From positions 26,771,503 through 26,835,502 of the forward strand of contig OZ024806.1 of assembly GCA_964017045.1 (NCBI GenBank): DNA of 64,000 bases, in the 5' to 3' direction. Below, piece after piece: positions 23,001-38,000 of the stretch. A program made the translations under genes and the position numbers. The notes under the pieces were generated by a model. It saw only the letters and a list, made by a program, of their open reading frames with translations. It was not told where the DNA came from and ran no database searches. Positions within the stretch are counted from its first letter, which is position 1; each line of letters starts with the position of its first letter. This DNA is from Omphiscola glabra. Lineage: Eukaryota; Mollusca; Gastropoda; Lymnaeidae.

Positions 23001-26000
23001 TATTTTTATTTTCATAAAAAAAAAAAAAAAGATTTATCTGCTTGCATTTGCCGCCGCTTGAAAAATGCCGCTCAGGGTGTTTTATAATTATCTTTTTTAA
23101 ATGCCAATTCCATGTGATGGTTTATTTTCCCAGATTTCAACAACAGACACCACGGTGATAAAGAACTCGGCTCCGAACATCACTACTGGAAATAATAGCT
23201 TTGGTAAGGTTTTTTTTGTGTTTGTCCATTCCAAAAAAAAATCGGAAACATTTTGATAACGTTATGCATAAGTTATATTTCGTATTCATTCAGCATGCCA
23301 ATAATCGTATAAGTCTACCTTATAAAAAGGATTTTTTTAAATAGTCATTTTTATGTAATTATTATTAACATTTTCAGATATGAAGATTCTAGACTCGAGT
23401 AGACCATTTGTTGCTGGCTCTGTTGTATATGAAGTGATTTCACATGACCCGGAATCGAATCATCCTATAACCTACAAATTGGAGAACCCAGTGAACGACT
23501 ACGTCAGCGTGGACGAATGTAAGCAGACGCCAAATATACTCAGGGAAGTGACGGAGGAAACTCAACAATTTATTGTGTAACATAATATGGATCGAAATGT
23601 GTCTTTATTAACATAATCGATATGTGTCTTTGTTAACATATTCTAAATGTGTCTTTATTAACATAAACTAGTAGATGTTTAAAAAAATATTATCAAGCGA
23701 TGCGAATCCGGAAATTAATACGACACTAACGTATTAATTTTTTTTTTTTAATTTACGTTTACGATTATCCCATTTATATGTACAAAAGTAAGGAAATACA
23801 TACATACAAATAAATAATAATAAAAATAAAAAGTAATATCTTGGTTTAAGAAATTTCATTTGGAACAAAATTCCGTACCAACAAATATCCGTACAATCTA
23901 ACTTACTTACAAACAACAGTCGTAAGTACATCTTTTAATACTATTTTCTTCCCACCTCTGATTTGCTTTAAAACTAAAGAAATATTTGATAGTTTATTAA
24001 TTATTTAAAGCGGTTTTATTGTTATTATTAGCTTCTGAGAAAACGGAATCTCGAGTTTAAAAAGAAACAACCAGAAAAGAAGAGAAAGACAAGAAATAAC
24101 AAAACAAAGTAGAGACGGTTGCCTGTTATAGTCGACATTTTGAGAGAGGACAACCAAGTTTCTATTGAAAATAAATTTTAGTACGGACACGGGAAAACAA
24201 TTCCGAATCCAGATAAACCAGATAGAATTTAGCTATGTAGTGTATATGCAGGGACTTGACTGTAATGGTGTGATAAAAAACAACAACTAACTAGTAAAAA
24301 TATATCGCAGAATATATATATATATTTTTCGGAAACGAAATGTTTTGAAGAAATGAAAATTCCAGTCCACCGGTTTTTTAATATTACTTAGCTGACGCAG
24401 AATCATCTGGAACTTTGATTTGTTCAGGGTACTATAAAGAACGATAGAAATATCTTAGACTTTGTTTAGTAAACTGTACTATAAAGAACGATAGAAATAT
24501 CTTAAACTTTGTTTAGTAAACTGTACTATAAAGAAACATAGAAATATCTTAAACTTTGTTTAGTAAACTGTACTATAAAGAACAATAGAAATATCTTAAA
24601 CTTTGTTTAGTAAACTGTACTATAAAGAACCATAGAAATATCTTAAACTTTATTCATTAAACTGTACTACAAAGAACCATAGAAATATCTTAAACTTTGT
24701 TCGATACACTGCACTATAAAGAACTGCCTGTGTTATAAAGAATCATCAATGCCAGTGGTCGGCAAACTCATTGGTCAAAAGAGCCGACAATCAGCTGCAG
24801 GACGATTTACATTTTGTTGAGAGCCACATTTCTTTTACAAGAACCATGTTTTTCGGAGTCAAACCCGATTTGTAGCCGACTGGCCGAGCCGCTCTAAAGC
24901 CGTTAAAGAGCCGCATGCGGCTCATTGGCCGTGATGTTCCGACCACTGATCTATATTATAAAGAACTATCCGTACTATAAGGAACCATCTGTGTCATAAA
25001 GAACCATCTGCATCATACAGAACCATCTGTATCATACAGAACCATCTGTAAAATAAAGAACCATCGGTAACATAAAGAGCCAGCTATATCATAAAGAACC
25101 ATCTGTATTATAAAGAACCATGTGTATTATAAAGAACCATCTGTATCATACAGAACCATCTGTATCATACAGAACCATCTGTAAAATAAAGAACCATCGG
25201 TAACATAAAGAGACAGCTATATCATAAAGAACCCTCTGTATTATAAAGAACCAGGTGTGTTTAGTTAGCTATAAGGTAAGAATTATTTAATGCTCCAAGC
25301 CCAAGCCCTAGTAATGAAACCTTTCCCGTGCTAACAACCTAAGCATAATTGAAGACAGTGGGGATTGTTTCGTATCTCTTTCATTCCTTCCTGCAGATCT
25401 CGGACATGTTCTCACAACAATCGACCTGCGTTCAGCTGATGTCAGTAACGTGAAGCTGGAGATTAAAGTTGCCGACAGCAAAGGAAACTGGGTTCTTTTT
25501 ACTCTAGTTTTCATTATAAGTGGGTACAGTTTACATTCTTTTTGAGTATATGTCTATAAACTTTACATTCTTTTTGAGTATATGTTTGTAAACTTTACTT
25601 TCTTTTGAGTATATGTTTGTAAACGTTACTTTCTTTTCAGTATAGGTGAGTAAAGTTTACTTTCCTTTAGGTCGGTACAAGTTACTTTTCATATGAGTAT
25701 AACTTGGTATTGTTGCCGATCCGTGTATAATAGTTTTTTTTCATCAAATTCTTTTACACGTTAATGCGTTGTATGCACACAGAACTGAACACACGATCTT
25801 TTCCAAAAGCAGTGTACATTTTAATCTAGCAACATAAATATATATCAGGCTGTGCAACGAATCAAATACTTCTATAACCTTGCTCGATGTAAGAAGAAGA
25901 ATATTGTACACTCTTCTTCCCATAAAGCTATCTCTTCAAAAACAAACGAATAGCCCGCACGTCAAAGACAGACAATAGAGGCGACGTCCTATTTACAATT

Positions 26001-29000
26001 TGGATTGTTTATTGCTGCGTTGGGATGAAACACCTTGAATGGGTATGCTCGTATGTAGCTTTTGTCATGTTGCGTTTTGTATTTAAATGTGGTAAGACAT
26101 AGATTGTTTCATTTCTCTTTTAATATGGTTGCCTTTGTACCGAGCTTCGAGCCTTTGGGGATGAAGCGTGATTTTTCAAATAAACTCTATTTGTATTATT
26201 ATTAATTAAAATACAATAGAAACACATACTTCCTAAAAGCGGGAAAAACGTTCATTAACAGACAAGACACATAGCGCACAATAAAACAAAATATCCGCAG
26301 CACAATATTTAAAAGTTAGTACCCATGCTCAACAGGTAAAGTTTGTGAATGTATGGCATCTTTCCGTCTACAAGAGACGATAGATTTATCTTCTCTGGTT
26401 GCAGCTCTTGTTGTGGCTAGCGAGACCGATCCTCGAGTGGCAGTCTCTTTTGCATGTCCCACACACGAATGCAGTGGAGCAGTGTTTTCTGGCCTTTCTC
26501 TGCGCTCTCTTTACAGCTGCTTCCGCCCTGTAAAGCTCCTCGGCACGTGGTGATCCTTTCTTGACGACGCCCCGCCATGTGGATCGATCCTCCACCAGGT
26601 CCTCCCAATGTGAGATGTTGATGTTGGCCGCCTTCATGTCTCTTTTGCATATGTCTATGTATCTGAGACGAGGCCGTCCACCTGACCTTGACCCTGTCGC
26701 CAGATCGCTGTACAGCACGTCCTTAGGTATGCGACATGGCTGCATTCGCTTGACGTGCCCAAGCCAGCGGAGGCGTCTTTGGATTAAAATGGCTGGGACG
26801 CTGCACATATTTGTTTGAGACAGGACATCCGTGTTGGGGACTTTTTCCTGCCATTTGATGTCAAGGATGCGGCGCAGGCATCTGAGATGGAAGCCATTGA
26901 GCCTTTTTTCGTGTATGTGGTCCAAGACTCACTTCCATAGAGGAGTGTGCTCAGTAAAGTTTATATTCTTTTGTTTATAAGTGGGTACAGTTTCCATTAG
27001 TGTGACTACATGTAGGTCTATTGTTTTTCTTTCAAAAACCACTCACAATAAATGGGTCTTTTAATGTGGTTGACTTTGTACCGCGCTTCGAGCTTTTGGT
27101 GATGAAGCGTGATTTTACAAATAAACTCTATTATTATTATTGTTCATTAAATGATATTAAGTCTCGCTAAATTTCATTTAAAGATAATTAATTCTAGTTG
27201 TAGTTAATTCATTACAATTCTGTCTAATTAAGTCTATTAAATGATAATTAAATACATTTAATCAATTCACTAATGCGAAGGTTAAGTTTGTTTATTTAAA
27301 GCTAATCATGTTTTGTTTAGTTGAGTCTGATATCTCACACTAATCAAATACAGTTGCAGCCATGTATTATTATCGCTGGTTATTAGAATTAGCCGCTTAA
27401 TGGTATCAAATATAAAAATTCCGTTTCTTAGTGATACAATTTGTTGTGTTTGTGTATGCGTGAGCATCAGTGCGGGTGTGTGTTGTGAACAGCAAAGGCT
27501 TCCACATTGTTATCTACGATCAGATGAGGAAATGTACTTGGTAGGCTGGAGCGTACTGTTCAGATTCCTGTATTTAATTATGGATCCCCTTGCACAATCA
27601 TATCAAGTAAATCCATGTACTTGGTAGGCTGGAATATACTGTTCAAACTCCCATATTTAATCATGGATCTCATGCACAGTCAGATCAAGTAATACCATGA
27701 GTACACGAGCCTTACAGATTTCTTGAAAATTTGATATTTTCCCCGTAAACATTGGAGCAAAGACAGGTTCACTGGTTACAAGAGTAACTGTGTGAGGGTA
27801 TCATGCACTGGGGGTTGGAAGGCCTGAGGCAATAGACGCAAATGAGTCAAGTGTTGTCGCCTCAACTGTTCCTTTCGAAAGATTTTTCCAATCCCTGATT
27901 GTCTTTGGTAGGAATGATCAGTTCCTATACTGGCTTCTCCGAAAAATGATAGCTTATTCTTCATATCAAGCTTGGTGGTTCCAAAGACTCTAATAAGATG
28001 CTGAATATTTTCATGCGGCTTTAAAAAATGGTTTAATTAATGCTCTGCTCTTCACTGTTGACACTGCCGTAGACGCACACATAGAAATGAATACAGGATT
28101 AAAAAAATATATTTAAAAAGTTGTCTCTTTCAGGCCTGTAAGGCATTCGTACTGATTATAAGCCCCAAGAAGACAGGTGTCTTGTCGAAGGACATAGACA
28201 TGCTCACAGCATCCTCATAAAAGTTTTTGAGATCACAAATAATTTGGATTTATCATCTCCAGCCTACTCTTCTTTGATGAATGTAATATTTCAATACACT
28301 CTAAACCATAATCATTAGCCTCCGTAAGGCACCTTTACCATTAAAGAGGGCTTCACATGCTTCAGTCGTAATGTGATTTCTGCGATTGTGTGCCGTAGAT
28401 GTCATTCTATTTATATTGAATTTAGCCCCGTATTGCCCAGAAAGACATGTGGCAGAGATATATGAAGCAAGCCCACCATAACAACCAAATTACTGAAAGG
28501 GATGTGTTGAGAAGTGTTGCAGCGTACTGTCAAACTGTTTTTTAACACGAGACCTCAAATGGCAAAGCGCTAACCTCGTTTAGCGAAAAGCTATCTTACA
28601 TTACCCTCCAACGTTCACCTTGAGAAGGTGTAGCATCAATGCTACGTCAGGACCAAACTTTGCGGTGGAACAAAAAGGAAGGTACGGCATATTCTCGGGA
28701 ACTCTGACAATGAGTTTCAGAACTGATATAAGCTACTTTACTTCATGCACTTCATCAGATATTTTGATCCATATTGTGAAACATGTGTAGTATGAGCCCA
28801 AGCAAGACTTTCTTATCTTGAACGCACACATGCGTTTATCAACGGTGCATAGCTCCACTAGCAACGTGTTGATTGTAGTGAAAATGAAGATTTGTTTTTG
28901 ATAACGTGTCTATTTACAGGCTTGCGGTGAAAAAATATTCATGGCTGAGTTTTAATTTAATAAAAAAGTAAGTGGTCGTAACAGCAGACTTTGTTTGAAA

Positions 29001-32000
29001 GAATGTTGCAGAACAACTCCAAGGCAGATTTAATAATAGATAAAGTAACACAGTTATGCTTCGGGTGTTACGAAATTTCACGGCTGCAATTTGATTATAA
29101 TATAATTTTTTTCATGGGAAATATACTCAACAGATTATGTGCTTATGTGTATATATGCATGCTTGTCGAATATAAGGTATCAGAAAGTATGTTTAATAGA
29201 ATCAATTGTCAATTCAAAAACGTGATCTTATAAAACGCGACCCCTTTTATCGTAATTGCCTATTTCAAATACATCTATATAACTGAATACATTATAACTT
29301 CAAGTAACTGTTCGATGGAGCTAAAATTGCCTTAAATAACATATTGATCTCCATGCTCCATCCCCACCCCCCACCCCAAACACAGAGTTGAATGCAAGGC
29401 CTGACATCAAATACCTTCCAGGCGTGAAATCCATCAGTGAGAATCAGGCAGCAGGCACAACCATCATAACCCTAGAAGCAGTTCCCGACCTGTAAGTTAC
29501 AAGGAGACACAATCACGTGTCTCACCTTTTTACTTCAAGAAGTTAACAGTGGGTAATATATATATATAAAGCAATAACAGTATCAAATATTTCCATTAAA
29601 ATGTTGATTTGTGACTTAATCTACAAGGATTAGTTCAATTAGAGGGCACTTCTTCTTCTATATATTAAGTGCCCACGATCAATTTATTGATCATTATGGC
29701 TCCTATGAATGTAGATGGGATTTGCAATGCTTCTGCGCCTGGTGTTGATGAGGGTATTTCACTGGTTACAAGAGTAACTGTGTGAGGGTATCATGCACTG
29801 GGGGTTGGAAGGCCTGAGGCAATAGACGCAAATGAGTCAAGTGTTGTCGCCTCAACTGTTCCTTTCGAAAGATTTTTCCAATCCCTGATTGTCTTTGGTA
29901 GGAATGATCAGTTCCTATACTGGCTTCTCGCTGGTATGAGCCGGAACTGCCTGTCATGGCCTCGTCGCTGTCTATGGGGGAGAGGGACGAGTTTCTGTTT
30001 AATGCCAGAGCAGTGGACTAGCCAATTATTTATCTTGTAAATCATAGAGAGCCTGGATAGTCGTCGTCGTTCCTCCAATAGTGACCAGCCCAGTGTTTCC
30101 AGCATGCTGCCAACACTAGAGGTATTCCTGTAGCGGTTCAGGACAAAGCGTGCTGCCCGTCTCTGTACTGCCTCCAACCTGTCGATGCTCTTCTGAGTGA
30201 ATGGATTTCAGACAGAAGATGCATAATCTAAAAGCGGCCGGACAAAGGCTTTATAGGCTCTTTCTTTCACACCGGAGTTGCTGATCTTTAGATTACGCCT
30301 TAAGAACCCCAGGGTCTTGTTTGCCTGGTTGCACACATTGTTAGTATGCTAGTCCCAGCGGACCTCTCTCTGAATGGTAACACCCAGGTACCTTACGGAG
30401 GAAACTGACTCAAGTAAATGACCATGCAATTCATAGTGGTAGCGTAGAGGAGTACAACTTCTAGAGACTGACAGTGTCTGGCACTTGGCCGGATGAAATT
30501 CCATGTCCCAGCTCGCCTCCCACTCAGCTAACCGATTGAGATCCTCTTGTAGCTGGTCCTGGTCAGATCTGTTGGTGACCGTCCTATATACACGGTTGTG
30601 TCATCTGCGAACAGTCTTGCGTGGGATGTCAGTTTCTCGGGTATAAGGTCATTGATGTATGCTAGGAACAAACAGGGGCCTAGCACCGAGCCCTGGGGGA
30701 TCCCTGACTTAACATTGACAAAGGACGAGCTTGTACCGCCCACAACTACTGCTTGACATATATACCTAGTTTAACACATACAGTTAGAGACATTCAGCAT
30801 ATAGACCTAGTTTTTCAGCATATAGACCTAGTTTAACACATACAGTTAGAGACATTCAGCATATAGACCTAGATTAACACATACAGTTAGAGACATTCAT
30901 CATATAGACCTAGTTTAACACATACAGTTAAAGACATTCATCATATAGATCTAGTTTAACACACACAGTTAGAGACATTCAGGATATAGGCCTAGTTTAA
31001 TACATACATTTAGAGACATTCATCATATAGACCTAGTTTAACACATACAGTTAGAGACATTCAGCATATAGGCCTAGTTTAACACATACATTTAGAGACA
31101 TTCAGTTTATAGATATTAATTTTAATGTTATTCACTTAAAGACATTTAGGTTACAGACATTCGGTTTGTACAACAATTGGATTTATATAGAGACATTTGA
31201 AATATAACATACAAACCTAAAAGATCAGAAAACTAAACAATAAAAGTCTCGACTAAGTTGTCTTCATCAGCAGACAGAGAGACGGGGATAAAGGTAAACT
31301 TAGCGGGTAGAAGTCAAAGCGAAACAGGAAATCATATTGACTACCATGCGGTAGAATCCAAACGAATCATACTCTTTATGTCGGAGACTACGAGGAAAGG
31401 AATACATTTAACAATTATAATTGTTTTTAAATGTTTAGGATAAAATAAGAGGTCGTTCAAAGTTATTATAATGCATTGAGTCCTCCATAGATAAGATTAG
31501 TAAAGTTATATTACCCACTATTTTGATAGACGCTGTTGTCACGTGATCAGATCAAGACATAGTCATCATGATTAGTTGCACACTCACTGAGTTCTTTTTT
31601 TTTAATTCCACAGTCATAGCGATGGAATTAAATTGACGTGGACACTAAAGCCACCAGCAGGAAGGTACAAATTCCATCTAGACACCAACAGTACGTATTT
31701 ACACTATCAAATTGCTACCATTAAATATTTGCGCTTGCGTAGAGTCTTGAAGGATTGTTTTATAAAACTGCTTTGCTTTTAAATTACCAAACGTTATGAG
31801 TTTTAGACAATCGTCTTATCCCAACAAGAAGTGATGAAATGCTTTTGTTTTTTTTTAAAATATTTATTATGGAAGTTCGCGTGATCGACGTATCTCTAAA
31901 TACAATTGCAGTCTTTTTACCTCCCTCGACGCCGTCTGTCTAACAAGACAGGATGTGATTACAATTGATAACATTTCATAGTTGTCAAAAGGGTTTGTTT

Positions 32001-35000
32001 ACATTTGATAACATTTCATAGTGGTCTAAAGGGCTTGTTTACATTTGATAACATTTCATAGTGGTCAAAGGGGCTTGTTTACATTTGATAACATTTCATA
32101 TTGGTCCAAAAGGCTTGTTTACATTTGATAACATTTCATATTGGTCCAAAAGGCTTGTTTACATTTGATAACATTTCATAGTGGTCAAAGGGGTGTGGTT
32201 ACATTTGTAACACATCAAATATATGTTTTTCTTTCAAATTCCTTTTGTTTTAAATGTGTTCATTAAACGACGACCTGCCTCCAGTGTCTTGGTGCGGTGG
32301 GCTTAAAATAAGTTGTGGGGGTGGGGGGTGGGGGAGGTAGGCTCTAGGGAGTTCAACAACACCATGGATGGCCTATTTATTTGTAATATCTGATAACAAC
32401 TTATAAATGCCGTGGCTAAACTTAACGAAACCGAAGAGAGAGAGTTGACCACGCCCTGACTGTTAACAACTTACAATGATCATTTACCAACCTGTAAATG
32501 AAAACTTCATTGTGTTTCCACATTCCCAGCCGGCGCGTTCAAGCTGATTGAGCCGTTGGACTTTGAGAGGACCCAGCGATACACTGTGACCTTTGTCCTG
32601 TCAGACGGTTTCCTGTAAGATGGACATTTTTTTTTTACATATCCACCAACATCTTATTGGTGTGTTTAAGGCTTTTAAGATAGACACTTGATTGTAGGTT
32701 AACGACATTGCTACGTCCCATCACTAAAACTTTTTATATTTTTAAAAAAAATTCTTTTCACAATAGTTTGACACATCTTCCATTTAAAAAAAAAAGTTTG
32801 AAATAAAATCAACAAGTATTGCTTTTACAAAAATAATAATTGTATGTTTCTATATCAAATTTCATACTTTTCATAATAGTGATTCCGTTGGCAAGGAGCT
32901 GACGATTGACGTCATCAATGTGAACGAGCCCCCATACTTTGACAAAATGGCCTATCACTGTACTATGGATGAAAGTGACGTAAGTAAGGACCGCGAGAGT
33001 TGGTCACGTCATACGAGGGCGTTTAACCAAAACAGCCAATGAGATGTCGTATAACGATTTGAATATTGTACTCCTAAACATATTGCAGCTGTTTCCCTAT
33101 ACACACTCGTTAGCCCTATTTGTACGACACATACCTTTGACTCCGAATGTACTGTTCCACGAGTTACAAACTTTTCTTAAAGATAAATATATATGTTTTT
33201 ATGTACATAAATGTAAGGCTGCTGATATATATTTATATAAGCTTAGGGCCCATGCTCTAGGCTATTTAGCTGCCTATGAATAGGTCAGGCGAGATGTAAC
33301 TTTAGACTGTCCACATCCCCCTAGCCTCCACCTAAAATGTGTCTACATTAAAATTTATTCCAATAACTTTTAAGTTAATATTAGGAGCACTATACATGGG
33401 AGCTTGAAGATTATAATAACATATACGTTAATATTAGGAGCACCATCCATGGGAGCTTGAAGATTATAATAACATATACGTTAATATTAGGAGCACCATA
33501 CATTGGAGCTTGAGGCATAAACCAAAAACACGGAGCTTTCAGCTGAACTCTTTCTTGAGCTAACAAAACAAGTAGATGAACTGAAAATAAGGGGGGGGGG
33601 CGGGGGGAAAGGAATTTAGCTTTAAAGTGTAGGTTTACAGGAAATAAATATACAATGAGTGGACGACAGTAAATATTTTGTTCAATAGTTTACCTAAGTT
33701 CGCAGTTGAATGCTTAACTATATCAATTATAAGATAGTATTATTGTGTTGGTTCGTCCATCTACTCGGTTGTAACTATTATAATAATCGGCCGCGTGATG
33801 TGGGTTGATTCTGTCTATATATTTGAAGACAGCTGATGAGACAGATTCAATAAAATATGTACCTACCTGGATTTCAATAACTTTTGGAAGTTTTGGCGCA
33901 ATCCATTTATGCTTCAATAAAGCGTTGGGAAATAATTCGCTATCACTTGACTATACTGGCAACATTGCGGCTACTGTGATGTGGTAGATTTATCGCGCTG
34001 TGTCATCCAGGCAGGCTCCAGCACATGTAACATTGGGGCTACTGTCCGTGATCCTGAAGTCGACCGCATAGATTTTATTGGATTTAGAGACGGCGGCAGA
34101 CATTTTAGGTGAGTTAAGAAAACATTCCATTAATTTGGGATTAGACATAGTGGATGCAGAGTCTTTTATGTATGTGTACTCCATGGCAGTGCGGGTTGGT
34201 TTGGGGTCAGTTGGGGGTCAATTAGATCATGCAATGTTTTCTAAATTACATGGCCCTCAAATTTATGTAACACAACGAGTTAACGGTACTCAGTCACATG
34301 ACAGGTTTGTTTATTTCTATTCACGGTGGCGTAGTGATTTAACCATATGATGAGAATAAGGAGAACTAATTTTTGTGGCGAATGAGGAAGTCATGATTTT
34401 TTGTGAGCGAGAGTGTGCACGGTCTTTGGTCAGAGAGAGATGAACGCCATATTTCAATGTAATGTTAATTCATGGATAGAATAATACTAAAGTGTGTAAT
34501 ATTTCTTATGTTATAGTAACTTTATCAGTTGCATGGATGTAACCACTTCAAGGACCATATTTGTATCAACTATCTGTATAATAAAGAACTGTGTGATGAA
34601 TATGATCGGACCTGTTCAATCCTTGAGATAAATGAGACGGCAGCCTAATTAGTAATTAGTGATCACAGTGAGAGTGGTGGCTGCATTCATATTAATAGAG
34701 TATTAGATAACATACTGAAGATACAAGAACATTCAGTAATGTTACAATTTATAAAAGCATTTTTAAAAATGTGTAGATCCCTTATTAAGCTGAAATGCAA
34801 GGGTTGATTCTTTTTCGTTACTATTTCAGCACTTGCTTTTATGAAGTTATAGATTATTTTATAACAATTAAAACTTTAAAAGGTGAAAGTATATTAATTT
34901 CCTTTATCAATTGCATCAAGAACTATAATTCTTCATTTTGGGAACAGGAAGATAACAATATTGTCCATCAACTTTTTATTGCAGTCTAATGTATATTTTA

Positions 35001-38000
35001 AGAAACTCAGAGCTAAAAAAAATGGATCTATAAATAGATGAGACATTAGAATTATCACACAAATTGTTTGGTTCTATGAGATGTATAAATAATTTAGAAA
35101 TGTAAATATAACTTTCCGGTCTTAGATATGATGGTACGACATCAGTAATAACGTTGAGTGAGTATGACGTAGATGTACAGTCCGACAAGCTGACATATCA
35201 TCTCGTGGCGAGGGACGTGTTCGGAAATGAAAATAAATCGGGAGTTCCAGTTCATATAACAGTCAGGGATGTGAACGATAACACTTGCACATTTCCAAAG
35301 GTAAGATGCAACTGACATATTTACTTGCCACCACTCTATCGGACTACTTTTCCTTGAGATAAAAAACACACAATTATCAGTCATAGTAGATAAGACACAT
35401 TCAACACGCCTTGATAATGATTCCAAAGAAACCTTGTAAAAACCTCTAAACTATTTTGAAAGCTGAAAAAAGGCATGATGTCGACGTCAATGTGCTACTC
35501 AACTCAAAGAACACACTTTGACAATCTTGGACTTGGTCTTGATTATATCAGTATCACTGGTCAGCTTCATAACAAAACAAGTAGATGAACTGAAAATAAG
35601 GGGGGGGGGGGGCGGGGGGAAAGGAATTTAGCTTTAAAGTGTAGGTTTACAGGAAATAAATATACAATGAGTGGACGACAGTAAATATTTTGTTCAATAG
35701 TTTACCTAAGTTCGCAGTTGAATGCTTAACTATATCAATTATAAGATAGTATTATTGTGTTGGTTCGTCCATCTACTCGGTTGTAACTATTATAATAATC
35801 GGCCGCGTGATGTGGGTTGATTCTGTCTATATATTTGAAGACAGCTGATGAGACAGATTCAATAAAATATGTACCTACCTGGATTTCAATAACTTTTGGA
35901 AGTTTTGGCGCAATCCATTTATGCTTCAATAAAGCGTTGGGAAATAATTCGCTATCACTTGACTATACTGGCAACATTGCGGCTACTGTGATGTGGTAGA
36001 TTTATCGCGCTGTGTCATCCAGGCAGGCTCCAGCACATGTAACATTGGGGCTACTGTCCGTGATCCTGAAGTCGACCGCATAGATTTTATTGGATTTAGA
36101 GACGGCGGCAGACATTTTAGGTGAGTTAAGAAAACATTCCATTAATTTGGGATTAGACATAGTGGATGCAGAGTCTTTTATGTATGTGTACTCCATGGCA
36201 GTGCGGGTTGGTTTGGGGTCAGTTGGGGGTCAATTAGATCATGCAATGTTTTCTAAATTACATGGCCCTCAAATTTATGTAACACAACGAGTTAACGGTA
36301 CTCAGTCACATGACAGGTTTGTTTATTTCTATTCACGGTGGCGTAGTGATTTAACCATATGATGAGAATAAGGAGAACTAATTTTTGTGGCGAATGAGGA
36401 AGTCATGATTTTTTGTGAGCGAGAGTGTGCACGGTCTTTGGTCAGAGAGAGATGAACGCCATATTTCAATGTAATGTTAATTCATGGATAGAATAATACT
36501 AAAGTGTGTAATATTTCTTATGTTATAGTAACTTTATCAGTTGCATGGATGTAACCACTTCAAGGACCATATTTGTATCAACTATCTGTATAATAAAGAA
36601 CTGTGTGATGAATATGATCGGACCTGTTCAATCCTTGAGATAAATGAGACGGCAGCCTAATTAGTAATTAGTGATCACAGTGAGAGTGGTGGCTGCATTC
36701 ATATTAATAGAGTATTAGATAACATACTGAAGATACAAGAACATTCAGTAATGTTACAATTTATAAAAGCATTTTTAAAAATGTGTAGATCCCTTATTAA
36801 GCTGAAATGCAAGGGTTGATTCTTTTTCGTTACTATTTCAGCACTTGCTTTTATGAAGTTATAGATTATTTTATAACAATTAAAACTTTAAAAGGTGAAA
36901 GTATATTAATTTCCTTTATCAATTGCATCAAGAACTATGATTCTTCATTTTGGGAACAGGAAGATAACAATATTGTCCATCAACTTTTTATTGCAGTCTA
37001 ATGTATATTTTAAGAAACTCAGAGCTAAAAAAAATGGATCTATAAATAGATGAGACATTAGAATTATCACACAAATTGTTTGGTTCTATGAGATGTATAA
37101 ATAATTTAGAAATGTAAATATAACTTTCCGGTCTTAGATATGATGGTACGACATCAGTAATAACGTTGAGTGAGTATGACGTAGATGTACAGTCCGACAA
37201 GCTGACATATCATCTCGTGGCGAGGGACGTGTTCGGAAATGAAAATAAATCGGGAGTTCCAGTTCATATAACAGTCAGGGATGTGAACGATAACACTTGC
37301 ACATTTCCAAAGGTAAGATGCAACTGACATATTTACTTGCCACCACTCTATCGGTGAAGTATCAAAAAAACCGGGGAGATAATGTCAATCAATGCCCGGC
37401 CCTTTACCACATGTATACAACAACATCTGCAATGCATCAACCATATTTTAATCTGCTGATAGTCCACCTGTAATGTACTCTATTAATCTAATTTTCCTTT
37501 TAATGCATAGCTATTGTAACTAAAAACCAACCATTACCCCACATGTAAAGTAACACACGTGCAATTCTTACCATTACTTCAGTTTTAAGGTAATGTCAAT
37601 AGCTGCCATTGATTTACCTTTAAGGTAACTAATACCCACACCTCAGTTTATTCCTCCGACCTGTTAAGGTATAAACCACTTTTCTTTTCAAATCACTTTT
37701 AATGACCGAAGGACTATTGGATTAATGGTTAAATTCAAGTTTAACTAAACATCAACACCGTATCATCACACAAAGCGTATCTCCTTACATCTCCCATTTC
37801 ATGTTAGGGGTTTTTAACGTTATGGTTTTATGATCTGGTCACCAGACACAGCCAGTGACGCTGAGTCAAAATGACAGGCCACCAAAAACGGTAGTTTCGA
37901 ATTTCGCTCAATTTGATCAAGACAGATCCTCGCCCAACAAGGACGTGGTGTACGATGCGATTCAAGGTGTGCCAGAAGAGGCCAACACTTATTTTGCCGT

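Larger units (their letters stand above)
33561..35342 (+). repeat. Large direct duplication, first copy (contains exons 9 and 10)
   Basis: 1782 bp matching 35570-37354 almost base for base. I noticed one substitution (34927 a against 36939 g) and a different G-tract length near 33590/35600. Confidence 0.95.
35570..37354 (+). repeat. Large direct duplication, second copy
   Basis: Second copy of 33561-35342, separated by 227 bp (35343-35569) that is not repeated. Confidence 0.95.

Noticed and set aside
26417..26818. Plus-strand and second minus-strand frames over the reverse transcriptase fragment
   Set aside because: Shadow frames; only the 26386-26925 minus frame has reverse transcriptase C-terminal motifs.
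34078..34350. 90-codon plus-strand frame, repeated at 36090-36362
   Set aside because: Lies downstream of the exon 9 donor inside the intron; repeated only because the whole segment is duplicated; no family recognised.
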